Assembly: GCF_040111675.1 (NCBI RefSeq)
Contig: NZ_CP157794.1
Span: 4,051,501-4,115,500, forward strand
Origin: Salinarimonas sp.
GTDB lineage: Bacteria > Pseudomonadota > Alphaproteobacteria > Rhizobiales > Beijerinckiaceae
Direction: 5' to 3'
Length of the DNA: 64,000 bases
Under the pieces are notes generated by a model. That model was not told where the DNA came from. It ran no database searches and saw nothing but the letters and a program-made list of their open reading frames with translations. Shown piece after piece: positions 35,091-45,178 of the stretch. Numbering within the stretch: position 1 is the stretch's first letter; each line of letters begins with the position of its first letter. A program made the position numbers and the translations under genes.

Positions 35091-35777
35091 CTAGGAGCGC
35101 CGCTCGATTCCGGCGGCGCGCATCGCCTCGGCGAGCCAGGCCGGCTCGCCGGCGCCCTCCGCGACCGCGCGCTCGGCGGCCGCGTCGCGGGCGAGGGCCG
35201 CGGGGAGCGCGTCGGCGACCTCCCCTGCCCGCTCGCGCGGCACGACCACGACGCCGTCGCGATCGCCGACGACGATGTCGCCCGGCGCGACCCTGCGGCC
35301 GCCGATGGCGACGGGACGCCCCACCTCGCCCGGCCCCTGCCGGAACGGCGCATTCGGCGAGATCCCGGCCGCGTACACCGGCAGCCCGATCCGCGCGATG
35401 CCGGCGAGGTCGCGCACCAGCCCGTCGGTGACCACCGCGACGACGCCGCGATTGCGGGCGTGGCCAATGAAGGTGTCGCCGATGGTCGCCGAGCCCGCCC
35501 AGCCTTCGGTGGCGATCACGATCACGTCGCCGGGCCGCGCCACGGTGAGCGCGGCGAAGGCGGCGAGCGTGTCGTTGGGGGTGACGCGCACGGTCAGCGC
35601 GACGCCCGCGAAGGCGGGCGCCTCGGCCATGAGGCGGATCGCCGGCGCGAGCGCGCCGCGCCGGCCCATGGCGTCGCAGAGCGGTCCGGTCGGCGCGGGT
35701 CCCGTCGGCGCGGCCGCGAAGCGCGCGAGGAGGTCGGCGGGCGGGCGCGGGAAGGCGCCGTCGATCAGGAGGCTCAT
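35091..35777 (-). CDS. RraA-like / HMG-aldolase family protein
   Basis: A 228-aa protein of the RraA-like fold. It has the family motif DGLVRD (VVAVVTDGLVRDLAGIARIG) preceded by the Gly-rich loop around DVIVIATEGWAGSATIGDTF. Members include 4-hydroxy-4-methyl-2-oxoglutarate/oxaloacetate lyases, which need Mg and the Arg-Asp pair seen here, and the RNase E regulator RraA; the context favours the metabolic type. Its ATG overlaps the isoaspartyl peptidase stop (ATGA). It is the last gene of the nine-gene operon. Confidence 0.87.
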   Translation of the reverse strand: MSLLIDGAFPRPPADLLARFAAAPTGPAPTGPLCDAMGRRGALAPAIRLMAEAPAFAGVALTVRVTPNDTLAAFAALTVARPGDVIVIATEGWAGSATIGDTFIGHARNRGVVAVVTDGLVRDLAGIARIGLPVYAAGISPNAPFRQGPGEVGRPVAIGGRRVAPGDIVVGDRDGVVVVPRERAGEVADALPAALARDAAAERAVAEGAGEPAWLAEAMRAAGIERRS

Positions 35778-36739
35778 CGGCGGTGCTCCGCGGCGAGGTC
35801 CTCGCGGTAGACGGCGACGCGGGCGATGCGGTCGGCGCGCATCACGCCGCGATACATGCCCGAGCAGTTGAAGGGCAGCGCCGCGTTGCCGGCGGCGTCC
35901 ACCGCGATCAGCCCGCCCGAGCCGTCGTTCGGCAAAAGCGCCTCCATCACGACGCCCTCGGCGGCCTCGGCGAGGCTCTGCCCGGCGTAGAGCATGCGCG
36001 CGTGCAGCTCGTGGCCGGCGCACCAGCGCACGAAGATCTCGCCGTGGCCGGTGCCGGACATGGCGCAGGTGGCGTCGTCGGCGAAGGTGCCGGCGCCGAA
36101 GACGGGCGTGTCGCCGACCCGGCCGGGGGCCTTGGCGGTCATGCCGCCGGTCGAGGTCGCCGCCGCCACATGTCCGTGGCGATCGCGGGCGACCGCGCCG
36201 ACGGTGCCGTGGCGGCGCGCCTCGTCCGCGTCGTTCTCGGCGCGCCCTTCGCGCCGCAGCGCGAGCGTGTCCTGGAGAGCCTGCCAGCGGCTCTCGGTGT
36301 GGAAATAGGCCTCGTCCTCGAAGGGGATGCCGTGCTCGCGGCAGAAGGCGAGCGCGCCCTCCCCCGCCAGCAGCACGTGCGACGAATGCCGCATCACCGC
36401 GAGCGCGGCGCGCACCGGATTGCGCGGCCCGCAGATCGCCGTGACGCCGCCGCAGGCGCGGTCGCGCCCGTCCATGATCGCCGCGTCCATCTCCTGGCGC
36501 CCGGCGCTCGTGAAGACCGCGCCGCGCCCGGCGTTGAACAGCGGCTCGTCCTCCAGCGCGCAGACCGCCGCGGCGACGGCCTCCACCGCCGAGCCGCCGT
36601 CGGCGAGGACGACGCCGCCGGCGTCGAGGGCGCGGGCGAGGCCGGCGCGGGTCGCCGCATCGCGCTCCGGCGTCATCAGCTTGCGGTCGATGGTGCCGGC
36701 GCCGCCGTGAACGGCGAGGGTGAAGTCGGGGGCGGTCAT
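35774..36739 (-). CDS. Isoaspartyl peptidase / plant-type L-asparaginase (Ntn hydrolase)
   Basis: A 321-aa N-terminal-nucleophile hydrolase, made as a precursor that cleaves itself before Thr179 (RRHGTVGAVARD). Other motifs are AVHGGAGTIDR, LFNAGRGAVFTSAG, AATSTGGMTAKAPGRVGDTP and SGTGHGEIFVR. It removes beta-linked aspartyl residues from isoaspartyl dipeptides or deamidates asparagine. Overlapping starts and stops on both sides couple it to the deacetylase and RraA-like genes. It points to an isoaspartyl or amide substrate for the operon. Confidence 0.94.
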   Translation of the reverse strand: MTAPDFTLAVHGGAGTIDRKLMTPERDAATRAGLARALDAGGVVLADGGSAVEAVAAAVCALEDEPLFNAGRGAVFTSAGRQEMDAAIMDGRDRACGGVTAICGPRNPVRAALAVMRHSSHVLLAGEGALAFCREHGIPFEDEAYFHTESRWQALQDTLALRREGRAENDADEARRHGTVGAVARDRHGHVAAATSTGGMTAKAPGRVGDTPVFGAGTFADDATCAMSGTGHGEIFVRWCAGHELHARMLYAGQSLAEAAEGVVMEALLPNDGSGGLIAVDAAGNAALPFNCSGMYRGVMRADRIARVAVYREDLAAEHRR

Positions 36740-37647
36740 GACGCGGCGGTTTCCTTCACGGTGCGGGCGATGTCGGCATGGGTGGCGCACCAGACGTCGG
36801 CGCGGCCGGACACCCGCGCGAGGATCTCCTCCAGGATGAAGATCCGCGAGCGGTAGCCGATGACGTGCGGGTGCATGGTGAGCAGGAAAAGCCCGCCCTC
36901 GGCGTAGGCGCGCTCGAATTCCCGCAGGAAGATCGCGAGCACCGCCTCGGGCGGGGTGTAGGGGCGCAGCGCCTGGAAGCGGTTCATGTTGAAATAGACC
37001 GCGTCGTCGCGGATCCACTCGACGGGCAGCTCGACCACGCCGGTGGGCTCGCCGTTCTCGAGCAGCTCGTAGGGGTCGTCGTCGGCCATGAGCGACGAGT
37101 CGTAGAGGAGGCCCATCTCGCGGATCAGCGCGAGCGTGCTCGGGCTGTAGTCCCAGGAGGGCGTGCGCAGGCCGACGGGGCGTACGCCGGCCAGCTCCTC
37201 CAGCGTGTCGGCGGCGCGCAGCATCAGCTCGCGCTCGGCCGCCTCGGGGAGCGCGCCGTTGAGCTCGTGGATCCAGCCGTGCAGCGCCACCTCGTGGCCG
37301 GCGTCGACGCAGCGGCGGGGCTCGTCGGGATGGAGCAGGCCGGAGACGGCGGGGACGAAGAAGGTCGCGGGCACGTCGTGGCGCGCGAGCGCGTCGAGGA
37401 TGCGCGGCACGCCGCGCCGCGAGCCGTACTCGCCCTGCGACATCCGCCCGATCGAGCGGCCGCCGTCGCGCAATTCGTTGGTCTCGTGGTCGCTGTCGAA
37501 GGAGAGCGCCACGGCGCAGCGCGCGCCGTTCGGCCAGGAGGCGGGCTTGAGCGAGCGCCCGGCGCGTACGCGCTCGACGGCGGAGCGCCAGCGCTCCTCG
37601 GGCCAGCGCCAGGGGAGATCGTCGTCGGAGGTGGGGTCGGCGGTCAT
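36736..37647 (-). CDS. Polysaccharide deacetylase family protein (PuuE-like)
   Basis: A 303-aa NodB-fold hydrolase with the metal Asp region ALSFDSDHETNEL, HEVALHGWIHELNG (two His of the metal site), and VGLRTPSWDYSPSTL. No signal peptide, so it acts in the cytoplasm. The arrangement resembles PuuE allantoinases and other C-N hydrolases of the family that open cyclic amides, rather than chitin deacetylases. It lies 4 bp after the EamA transporter gene and overlaps the isoaspartyl peptidase start. Confidence 0.87.
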   Translation of the reverse strand: MTADPTSDDDLPWRWPEERWRSAVERVRAGRSLKPASWPNGARCAVALSFDSDHETNELRDGGRSIGRMSQGEYGSRRGVPRILDALARHDVPATFFVPAVSGLLHPDEPRRCVDAGHEVALHGWIHELNGALPEAAERELMLRAADTLEELAGVRPVGLRTPSWDYSPSTLALIREMGLLYDSSLMADDDPYELLENGEPTGVVELPVEWIRDDAVYFNMNRFQALRPYTPPEAVLAIFLREFERAYAEGGLFLLTMHPHVIGYRSRIFILEEILARVSGRADVWCATHADIARTVKETAAS

Positions 37648-37651
37648 GGGA

Positions 37652-38542
37652 TCAGCTCCCGGCTTTGCCGCGCGGGCGACGCGCGTGCAGGATGAGGGCG
37701 CTCGCGACGATGAGCGCCGCGCCGATCCAGAAGACCGGCGCCGGCGCCTCCCCGAAGACGAGGAAGCCCGCGAGCGTGGCGAAGACCAGGCGGACGTAGG
37801 GGATCGGCGCCAGCGCCGAGACCTCGCCGACGCGATAGGCCTCGATCGTCAGCCACATGCCGAGCGTACCGGTCGCGCCGATGAGGACGAGGATCAGGAG
37901 GTCGCGCCCCGCGGGGACGCTCCCGTCCCAGATCGCCACGGGGAGGCTGCCGGCGAAGGTGACGAGGCCGATATAGGCCATGATGGTGGGCGTCGGCTCG
38001 CTGGCGGAGAGGCGGCGGTTCATCATCACGATGCCCGCGCCGCCCAGCGAGGCGGCGAGGCCGAGCAGCACCGCCGGCTCGAAGCCCACCGTCCCGAGCC
38101 CGGAGGCGACGACGACGCCGAGGAAGCCCACCAGCGTCGCCGCGATCCGCGTCCCGCCGACCCGTTCGCCCATGATCGGCCCGGCGAGCGCCACGACGAA
38201 GAGCGAGGTGGTGAAGGTGAGCACCGTGGCGAGCGCGATCTCGAGCCGCACGAAGCTCGCGTAGTAGAGCGCCCAGCAGAACAGGCTGAGCAGCCCGCGC
38301 ACGACGTGGAGCCCCGGCTTCGTCGTGCGCAAGCCCGCCGGGCCGCGGGTGGAGAGCAGCCAGGTCGTCGCGAAGAGAAGCTGCGCGCCGGCGCGGAAGA
38401 CGACGACGTCGATCTGGTCGACGGCCGGGCTCGCGAGACGCACGAGCACGATCTCCACCGTGAAGGCGAGCGCCGCCGCGACGAGGAGGAGCGCGCCGCG
38501 CAGCGTCGATTGCGGGGCGGTCGGGGCGGCGAGGCTCGTCAT
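37652..38542 (-). CDS. DMT-superfamily transporter (EamA repeats)
   Basis: A 296-aa protein with about ten membrane helices in two EamA repeats (ALLLVAAALAFTVEIVLVRLA; FCWALYYASFVRLEIALATV; VLLGLAASLGGAGIVMM; VSALAPIPYVRLVFATLAGFLVFGE). Such proteins usually export amino acids or metabolites. Its ATG overlaps the M20 peptidase stop (ATGA). In this operon it may relieve build-up of a degradation product; direction of transport is not visible. Confidence 0.92.
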   Translation of the reverse strand: MTSLAAPTAPQSTLRGALLLVAAALAFTVEIVLVRLASPAVDQIDVVVFRAGAQLLFATTWLLSTRGPAGLRTTKPGLHVVRGLLSLFCWALYYASFVRLEIALATVLTFTTSLFVVALAGPIMGERVGGTRIAATLVGFLGVVVASGLGTVGFEPAVLLGLAASLGGAGIVMMNRRLSASEPTPTIMAYIGLVTFAGSLPVAIWDGSVPAGRDLLILVLIGATGTLGMWLTIEAYRVGEVSALAPIPYVRLVFATLAGFLVFGEAPAPVFWIGAALIVASALILHARRPRGKAGS

Positions 38543-39906
38543 CGCGGCGAGCTTGCGCGGCCGAGCCGCTGGAGCACGTCGCGCCAGAGCGCGACGCCCT
38601 CGGCGAGGCCGCAGAGGCGGATGTGCTCGTTGGGCGCGTGGAAGTCCTCGTCCGCGGTGGAGCAGGAGAGCATCACCGTCTCGATGCCGAGGATGCGCGC
38701 GAACAAGGCCGTGATCGGCAGGGTGGCGCCGATGCGCAGCCGCACCGGCGGGCGGGCGTATTCGTCCGCGAGGCTCTCCTCGACGGCCGCGAGGAGCCAA
38801 TGGTCGAGGGGGAGCCGCGTCGCCTCGACGCCGCCCTCCTCCTGGTGAACGGCGAGCGTCGCGTGAGGCGGGCAGTGCCGGATGAGGTGCGCCTCGACGA
38901 GGTCGCGGGCGCGCGCCGGGTCCTGGCCCGGCGCGAGGCGCATGGTGATCTTGGCGCCGGCCTGCGCGGGGATGACGGTCTTCGAGCCCGGCCCGGAATA
39001 GCCGCCGAAGATTCCGTTGATCTCCAGCGTCGGGCGGAACCAGAGCCGGTCGACCGGCGCGAAGCGCGCGTCCCCTGCGGGGACGCCGCCCGCCTCCCGC
39101 ATCAGCCCCTCGGCGTCCAGCGGGAAGGCGTCGGCGGCGGCGCGCTCGGCGGCGTCGGGCGCGATCACGTCGTCGTGGAAGGCGGCGACCGCGATCGAGC
39201 CGTCCTCCCGGTGCAGGCTCGCCACGAGCCGCGCCGCGACCTGCGCGGCGTTGGGCGCGATGCCGCCGTAGCGGCCGGAATGCAGGTCCTTCGCCGCCGT
39301 GCGCACGGTGAAGTCGAGGGCGGCGATGCCGCGGGTGCCGACATTGACGGAGGGCGTGTCCGCCCGCCAGCGCGCGCCGTCGGCGGAGAGGCAGGCGTCG
39401 GCGGACAGCCGCTCGCGGTGGCGCTCCAGCAGCGCGCCGAGCGTGCGGCTGCCGACCTCCTCCTCGCCCTCGAGCAGGATCTTGACGTTGACGGGCAGAC
39501 CGCCGGTCTCGGCCATCAGCCGCTCGAGCGCGAAGAGCGCCGCCGCGACGGGGCCCTTGTCGTCGGAGGCGCCGCGGGCGTAGAGGCGCCCGTCGCGCTC
39601 GCTCGCGACGAAGGGCGGGCTCTCCCAGAGGGCGAGCGGGTCCGGCGGCTGGACGTCGTAATGGCCGTAGACGAGGAGCGTCGGGCGGCCCGGCGCGTGC
39701 AGCCACTCGGCGGTGAGCGCCGGATGGCCGCCGCCGTCCAGCGCCTCGATGCGCTCGAAGCCGATGGCGGCGAGCCACTCGGCGAGGAGGGCGCGGGCCT
39801 GCGCCATCGCCGGGCCGGAGGCCGGGTCGGCGCTGATCGAGGGGATGGCGAGGAGCCGCTCCAGCCGCTCCCGCTCCGGCGTTCCCGCTTCGAAGGGCGC
39901 GCTCAC
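38539..39906 (-). CDS. M20-family metallopeptidase, GTG start
   Basis: A 455-aa dipeptidase-like enzyme. The di-zinc site is visible: LLVYGHYDVQPP (His and catalytic Asp), RGASDDKGPV (bridging Asp) and LEGEEEVGS (general-base Glu), with a later His in DEDFHAPNEHIRL. It belongs to the M20/CNDP dipeptidase branch. The GTG at 39906 overlaps the SDR stop (GTGA). It would release amino acids from a dipeptide or N-acyl substrate. Confidence 0.93.
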   Translation of the reverse strand: MSAPFEAGTPERERLERLLAIPSISADPASGPAMAQARALLAEWLAAIGFERIEALDGGGHPALTAEWLHAPGRPTLLVYGHYDVQPPDPLALWESPPFVASERDGRLYARGASDDKGPVAAALFALERLMAETGGLPVNVKILLEGEEEVGSRTLGALLERHRERLSADACLSADGARWRADTPSVNVGTRGIAALDFTVRTAAKDLHSGRYGGIAPNAAQVAARLVASLHREDGSIAVAAFHDDVIAPDAAERAAADAFPLDAEGLMREAGGVPAGDARFAPVDRLWFRPTLEINGIFGGYSGPGSKTVIPAQAGAKITMRLAPGQDPARARDLVEAHLIRHCPPHATLAVHQEEGGVEATRLPLDHWLLAAVEESLADEYARPPVRLRIGATLPITALFARILGIETVMLSCSTADEDFHAPNEHIRLCGLAEGVALWRDVLQRLGRASSPR

Positions 39907-40655
39907 GAGCGCCCTCCGTCGACGGACAGGATCTGCCCCGAGATCCAGGAGGCGCGCTCCGAGGCGAGGAACATCACCGCGTCGGCGATGTCCTCCGGGC
40001 GGCCGAGCCGGCGGGTGTGGATGCCCTCGACGAGGCGCTTCTGGCCCGCCTCGCCGTAGCTCTCCCATTGCCGCTGGGTGGCGGGGTTCGAGAGCACGAA
40101 GCCCGGGGCGACGCTGTTGACGGTGATCCCGTGGGGCCCGAGCTCCTGGCTCAGCTGCTTCGTCAAGCCCACGAGGGCGTGCTTCGCCGCCGTGTAGGCC
40201 TGGATGCCGGTGAGGCTCGGGCGCAGGCCCGCGCCGGACGAGATCGTGACGATCCGCCCGAAGCCGGCCGCCTTCATGATCGGGGCGGCGGCCTGGGCGC
40301 ACCAGAGCGCGCTCTCGACGTTCGCCTCGAACAGGACGCGCCAGGAGGCCTCGTCGACCTCCTCCAGCGGGCGCGCCACCTGCCCGCGCACGCCGCCGGC
40401 GCAGCAGACGAGGACGTCGACCCCACCCTCCTCCGCCGCCATGCGCGCGAGCGCGGCGTGGACGGCGGGGCGGTCTGCGAGGTCGAGGCTCTCCGTGGCG
40501 ATCCCCGTCCCCTCCAGGGCGGCGAGGCCGGCGGCGTCGAGATCGAAGGCGCGCACCCGCGCGCCTCCCTCGGCGAAGGCGCGGGCGACGGCGCGGCCGA
40601 TGCCCTGGGCCGCGCCCGTGACCGCTACGCGGCGGGTCGAGACGTCGATGCGCAT
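39903..40655 (-). CDS. SDR-family oxidoreductase
   Basis: A 250-aa classical short-chain dehydrogenase with the cofactor motif TGAAQGIGRAVA, an Asp after the second strand (AFDLDAAGL) favouring NAD, CCAGGVRG, a catalytic Ser in TISSGAG, and YxxxK in AYTAAKHALVGLTK. The substrate is unknown; it likely oxidises a hydroxy-acid intermediate. Its start lies 31 bp inside the 3' end of the preceding gene. Confidence 0.92.
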   Translation of the reverse strand: MRIDVSTRRVAVTGAAQGIGRAVARAFAEGGARVRAFDLDAAGLAALEGTGIATESLDLADRPAVHAALARMAAEEGGVDVLVCCAGGVRGQVARPLEEVDEASWRVLFEANVESALWCAQAAAPIMKAAGFGRIVTISSGAGLRPSLTGIQAYTAAKHALVGLTKQLSQELGPHGITVNSVAPGFVLSNPATQRQWESYGEAGQKRLVEGIHTRRLGRPEDIADAVMFLASERASWISGQILSVDGGRS

Positions 40656-41665
40656 GTGTCGAGCAACAGGTCCAGGGTGTCGAAGGATTGCGGGCGGCGG
40701 CCGTCCTCGATGTCGTGGATGAGGGCGACGAGCTTCTCGATCGCGGGGGTGGCGATGCCGGCCTTGGCGGCCTCGGCGCCGATGACGGCGATCTGCGCGT
40801 CGACCTCGGTCTTGCGCTTGCGGACGGCGAGGTCGCGCCAGACGCCGGAATGGGTCTTGGCCGTGTGGCGGTTGAACTCCGCCATCGCCGCGACGGAGGC
40901 GCGGGCGGCCTCCTCGGAGGCGCCGGGGGCGAAGGCGGCGGGGTCGAAGCCGTTGAAGCCGAGGGGGCGCACGCCGTTCGCGAGCGCCACCGCCATCACC
41001 TCCGAGCCGAGCGCGCGGAAGACGGGGAAGTGCCGCGCGCTGGCGAAGTTCTCCGACATCGAGGCGGGGGTGAGCGCGGTGGCGAACAGCATCGCGCCGT
41101 AGCCGAGCTTGCCCCAGAGATAGCCCCAGATGTTGTCGGTGAGCACCGCCTGCGGCTCGTAGATCGAGAGCAGCCGATGCACCTCGCGCACGCGGTCCGT
41201 CTCGCGCCCGTCGAGCTCGCCGACCGCGACGGTGGCGCGGTTGCCGAGCAGGACGCGCCCCGGCGCGAGCCAGTCCGCGCCGTAATTGACGAAGCAGCCG
41301 ACGGTGCGCTCCGCGCCGATCTCGTCTGCGATCACGAGCTCGTTGAGCCCGTTCTGCGCGGAGACGACGTAGCCGTCCTCGGCGAGGTGGGGCCGGATGG
41401 CGCGGATCGCCTCGCGCGTGTGGTGCGCCTTCACGGCGAGGAAGACGCGGGTGAAGGTCCCCTCGACCTCTTCGGGCGTCGCGGCGCGCACGGCCTGCGT
41501 GAAGGTCTCGACCGGGCCCTCGATGGAGAGCCCGTCGCGGTTCATGGCGTCGACGTGCTCGCGCACGATGTCGACGAGGAGCACGTCCTCGCCGGCGCGG
41601 GCGAGATAGGCGCCGAGCACGCCGCCGATGGCGCCCGCGCCCCAGATCAGGACGGGTCCGGTCAT
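40625..41665 (-). CDS. Ketopantoate reductase family protein (ApbA/PanE-like)
   Basis: A 346-aa NADP-dependent 2-oxoacid reductase fold: N-terminal GAGAIGGVLGAYLARAG, then FLAVKAHHTREAI, SAQNGLNEL, and the helical C-terminal domain with the catalytic-Lys helix in WGYLWGKLGYG. It lacks the compact length of PanE (about 300 aa). The location in a catabolic operon makes pantothenate synthesis unlikely; reduction or oxidation of another 2-oxo/2-hydroxy acid is inferred. Confidence 0.88.
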   Translation of the reverse strand: MTGPVLIWGAGAIGGVLGAYLARAGEDVLLVDIVREHVDAMNRDGLSIEGPVETFTQAVRAATPEEVEGTFTRVFLAVKAHHTREAIRAIRPHLAEDGYVVSAQNGLNELVIADEIGAERTVGCFVNYGADWLAPGRVLLGNRATVAVGELDGRETDRVREVHRLLSIYEPQAVLTDNIWGYLWGKLGYGAMLFATALTPASMSENFASARHFPVFRALGSEVMAVALANGVRPLGFNGFDPAAFAPGASEEAARASVAAMAEFNRHTAKTHSGVWRDLAVRKRKTEVDAQIAVIGAEAAKAGIATPAIEKLVALIHDIEDGRRPQSFDTLDLLLDTCASTSRPAA

Positions 41666-42363
41666 GCCCAGTCCCCTTCGAGCTGCCCGCGCGTCTCCGC
41701 GACGGCGATCTCCCAGATCGCGTGCATCTCGTCGTCGGCGCGCAGATAGAGGCCGCCGAAATTGCCGTCGCCGAGGATCTCGCGGGCGCGCTTCGCGGGG
41801 AGGCTGCGCATGCGCTCGATGTCGGCCATGGGCTTCTGCTCGACGGGCAGCTCCACGCCCGGCAGCCGGGTCCAGGGGAAGTTCTCCATCCAGGAGGCGT
41901 GGGAGGCGACCGGGTCGATCTCCTTGACCTTCGCCATCGTCTGCGGCGCGGCCCACCAATTGTGGAAGCGCACGCGGCATTCGGGATTGGCGGTCATCCA
42001 CTCCATCGCGCCGGTCTGGGCGGGACTGTTGCCGCCGTGGCCGTTGACGAGGAGGATGCGCCGGAAGCCGGTCCGCGCGAGACTGTCGAGCACGTCCTTC
42101 AGGACGGCGAGATAGGTCGAGAGGGTGAGCGACACCGTTCCCGGATAGGCCGCGAAATAGGGCGTCACGCCGTAGGCGAGGACGGGGAAGACCGGCACGC
42201 CGAGCGGCTCGGCCGCGTCCAGCGCCACGCGCTCGGAGAGGATGCAGTCGACGCAGTTCGAGAGATAGGCGTGCTGCTCGGTCGAGCCGAGCGGGACGAC
42301 GCAGCGGTCGTCCCGGCGCAGGTACTCCTCGACCTGCATCCAGTTGGTGTCGGCGATCTTCAA
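41662..42363 (-). CDS. Creatininase-family amidohydrolase, TTG start
   Basis: A 233-aa enzyme of the creatininase/creatinine amidohydrolase family, which opens cyclic or linear amides with two metal ions. The metal motifs are VVPLGSTEQHAYLS (Glu, His), an Asp in NCVDCIL, and LLVNGHGGNS. The TTG at 42363 (MKIADTNWMQVEEYL) has AAGGAG 8 nt upstream and overlaps the GntR stop (TTGA). It is the first enzyme of the operon and so probably acts early in the pathway. Confidence 0.9.
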   Translation of the reverse strand: MKIADTNWMQVEEYLRRDDRCVVPLGSTEQHAYLSNCVDCILSERVALDAAEPLGVPVFPVLAYGVTPYFAAYPGTVSLTLSTYLAVLKDVLDSLARTGFRRILLVNGHGGNSPAQTGAMEWMTANPECRVRFHNWWAAPQTMAKVKEIDPVASHASWMENFPWTRLPGVELPVEQKPMADIERMRSLPAKRAREILGDGNFGGLYLRADDEMHAIWEIAVAETRGQLEGDWA

Positions 42364-43391
42364 GTCGCGTTCTCCTTGGGCAGTCCCGCGCGCATGTCCT
42401 CGACGAGAGGCAGGAGCGCCTCGCGCACGGCGTGCGGGCTCGGTATGTGGCGGTACTCGATGGCGGCGGCCCCGCGCGGCAGGCCCGTGAGCACGGCCTC
42501 TGCGCCCGAGGCGTAGACGAGGACGTCGACCCCGCGCAGCAGCGCGTCGAGGTCCGGGTCGTCGAGGAGCCGGATGTCGACGTCGGCGACGTCGGGGGCG
42601 AAGCGCAGCACGCCCGGCTTCATGATCGGCACGAATTCGGGGAAGACCGAGACCATGCCGACCCGCGCCATCGGGTCGATGGCGGCGAGGCGCGCCCGGG
42701 TCTCCTCGGAGGGGATGACGGAGAGGCCCACCACGGGGACGCCCGGCCCGACGAGCGCCTCGACCTCGGCGCGGCGATGGGCGAGGGCGACGACGATGTC
42801 GACCCCGCGCGTCTCGACCTTGCCGGCGCGCAGCTCGTCGATGGTCGCGGCCTCGACCCGGTCGCGCGGCTCGAGATAGCGGGCGAGATGCTCGGCATAG
42901 CCACGCGTCGCGTCCGGAAAGACGCCGACGAAGAGGAGCGCGAGCCCGCGCGGCGCGCCGCGGGCGGCGCGGGCGGAGACGAGGTTCGCGACGTCGGCGG
43001 CGCTGAGGCCGGCGGCGTCGGCCTCGGCGAAGAGCGCCTCGACGCGGCCCTGAAGGCGGCGCAGCGCGCGCATGCGCTCGAGCCCGGCCGGCGCGATCTC
43101 GGCGACGTAGGTGCCGGCGCCCGGCTTCGTGGCGATCAGCCCCGCCTCGCGCAGCTCGTCGTAGACCTTCGAGACGGTCATCGGCGCGATGCCAGCCTCG
43201 TCTGCGCACTCGCGCACGGAGGGAAGCCGGTCGCCGGGCTTCAGCTCGCCCGAGGCGATGCCGTACTCTACGAGCCCGCGCAGCTGGACGCCGAGCGGGA
43301 CCGGCAGGTCGCGATCGAGCGCCGCGACGAGACGCGAGACGGGCGCAGGCACGCCTCTCTGTTCTACTACGCTGGTACGCTTACCGGCCAT
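42360..43391 (-). CDS. GntR-family regulator with large C-terminal effector domain
   Basis: A 343-aa regulator. Residues about 30-100 are the winged helix (LGVQLRGLVEYGIASGELKPGDRLPSVRE in parts; APMTVSKVYDELREAGLI). The C-terminal 230 residues alternate strand and helix (LALLFVGVFPDATRGYAEHLA; VDIVVALAHRRAEVEALVG; VVGLSVIPSEETRARLAAI) like a periplasmic-binding or racemase-type fold; it is neither FCD nor UTRA. It heads the nine-gene operon and diverges from the peptide ABC importer across shared operator-like repeats. Confidence 0.9.
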   Translation of the reverse strand: MAGKRTSVVEQRGVPAPVSRLVAALDRDLPVPLGVQLRGLVEYGIASGELKPGDRLPSVRECADEAGIAPMTVSKVYDELREAGLIATKPGAGTYVAEIAPAGLERMRALRRLQGRVEALFAEADAAGLSAADVANLVSARAARGAPRGLALLFVGVFPDATRGYAEHLARYLEPRDRVEAATIDELRAGKVETRGVDIVVALAHRRAEVEALVGPGVPVVGLSVIPSEETRARLAAIDPMARVGMVSVFPEFVPIMKPGVLRFAPDVADVDIRLLDDPDLDALLRGVDVLVYASGAEAVLTGLPRGAAAIEYRHIPSPHAVREALLPLVEDMRAGLPKENAT

Positions 43392-43428
43392 GCGGCGCTT
43401 CCTTCCCCGTTGACGGTGGACGTGGCGG

Positions 43429-43458
43429 TTGACACCCCTCGTTTACGCTGCCTACTGT
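43429..43458 (+). promoter_or_regulatory. Sigma-70-type promoter of the peptide ABC operon
   Basis: TTGACA (43429-43434) is followed after 18 bp by TACTGT (43453-43458). This is a good match to the -35 and a fair match to the -10 consensus, 52 bp before the binding-protein ATG. It is one of the few recognisable promoters in the window. Confidence 0.5.
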
Positions 43459-43471
43459 CATAACCGTCTAG

Positions 43472-43495
43472 AACAGTCTGGACGGAAAACAGTCT
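43472..43495. promoter_or_regulatory. Direct-repeat operator candidate in the divergent GntR/ABC gap
   Basis: AACAGTCT occurs twice, 16 bp apart (43472-43479 and 43488-43495), with related GTC steps upstream (ACTGTCATAACCGTCTAG). CCGTC at 43464-43468 and GACGG at 43481-43485 form an inverted repeat around the first copy. The block lies just downstream of the predicted -10, where a repressor would block transcription. The adjacent GntR protein is the natural candidate. Confidence 0.5.
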
Positions 43496-43510
43496 CCAAA
43501 TCAAGAGGGG

Positions 43511-45097
<1,587 letters not shown>

Positions 45098-45116
45098 GCC
45101 GCGCCTGATCCGACGA

Positions 45117-45147
45117 TCCGGCCGGGGGCCTTCCGCTCCCGGCCGGA
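45117..45147 (+). promoter_or_regulatory. Intercistronic hairpin between binding-protein and permease genes
   Basis: TCCGGCCGGG (45117-45126) pairs perfectly with CCCGGCCGGA (45138-45147) across an 11-nt loop. It lies 20 nt after the binding-protein stop and 31 nt before the permease ATG. Position and strength match the stabilising structures known after binding-protein genes. Confidence 0.65.
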
Positions 45148-45178
45148 CCCGTTCCTTCCTCGAGACGACGAACCGCGC

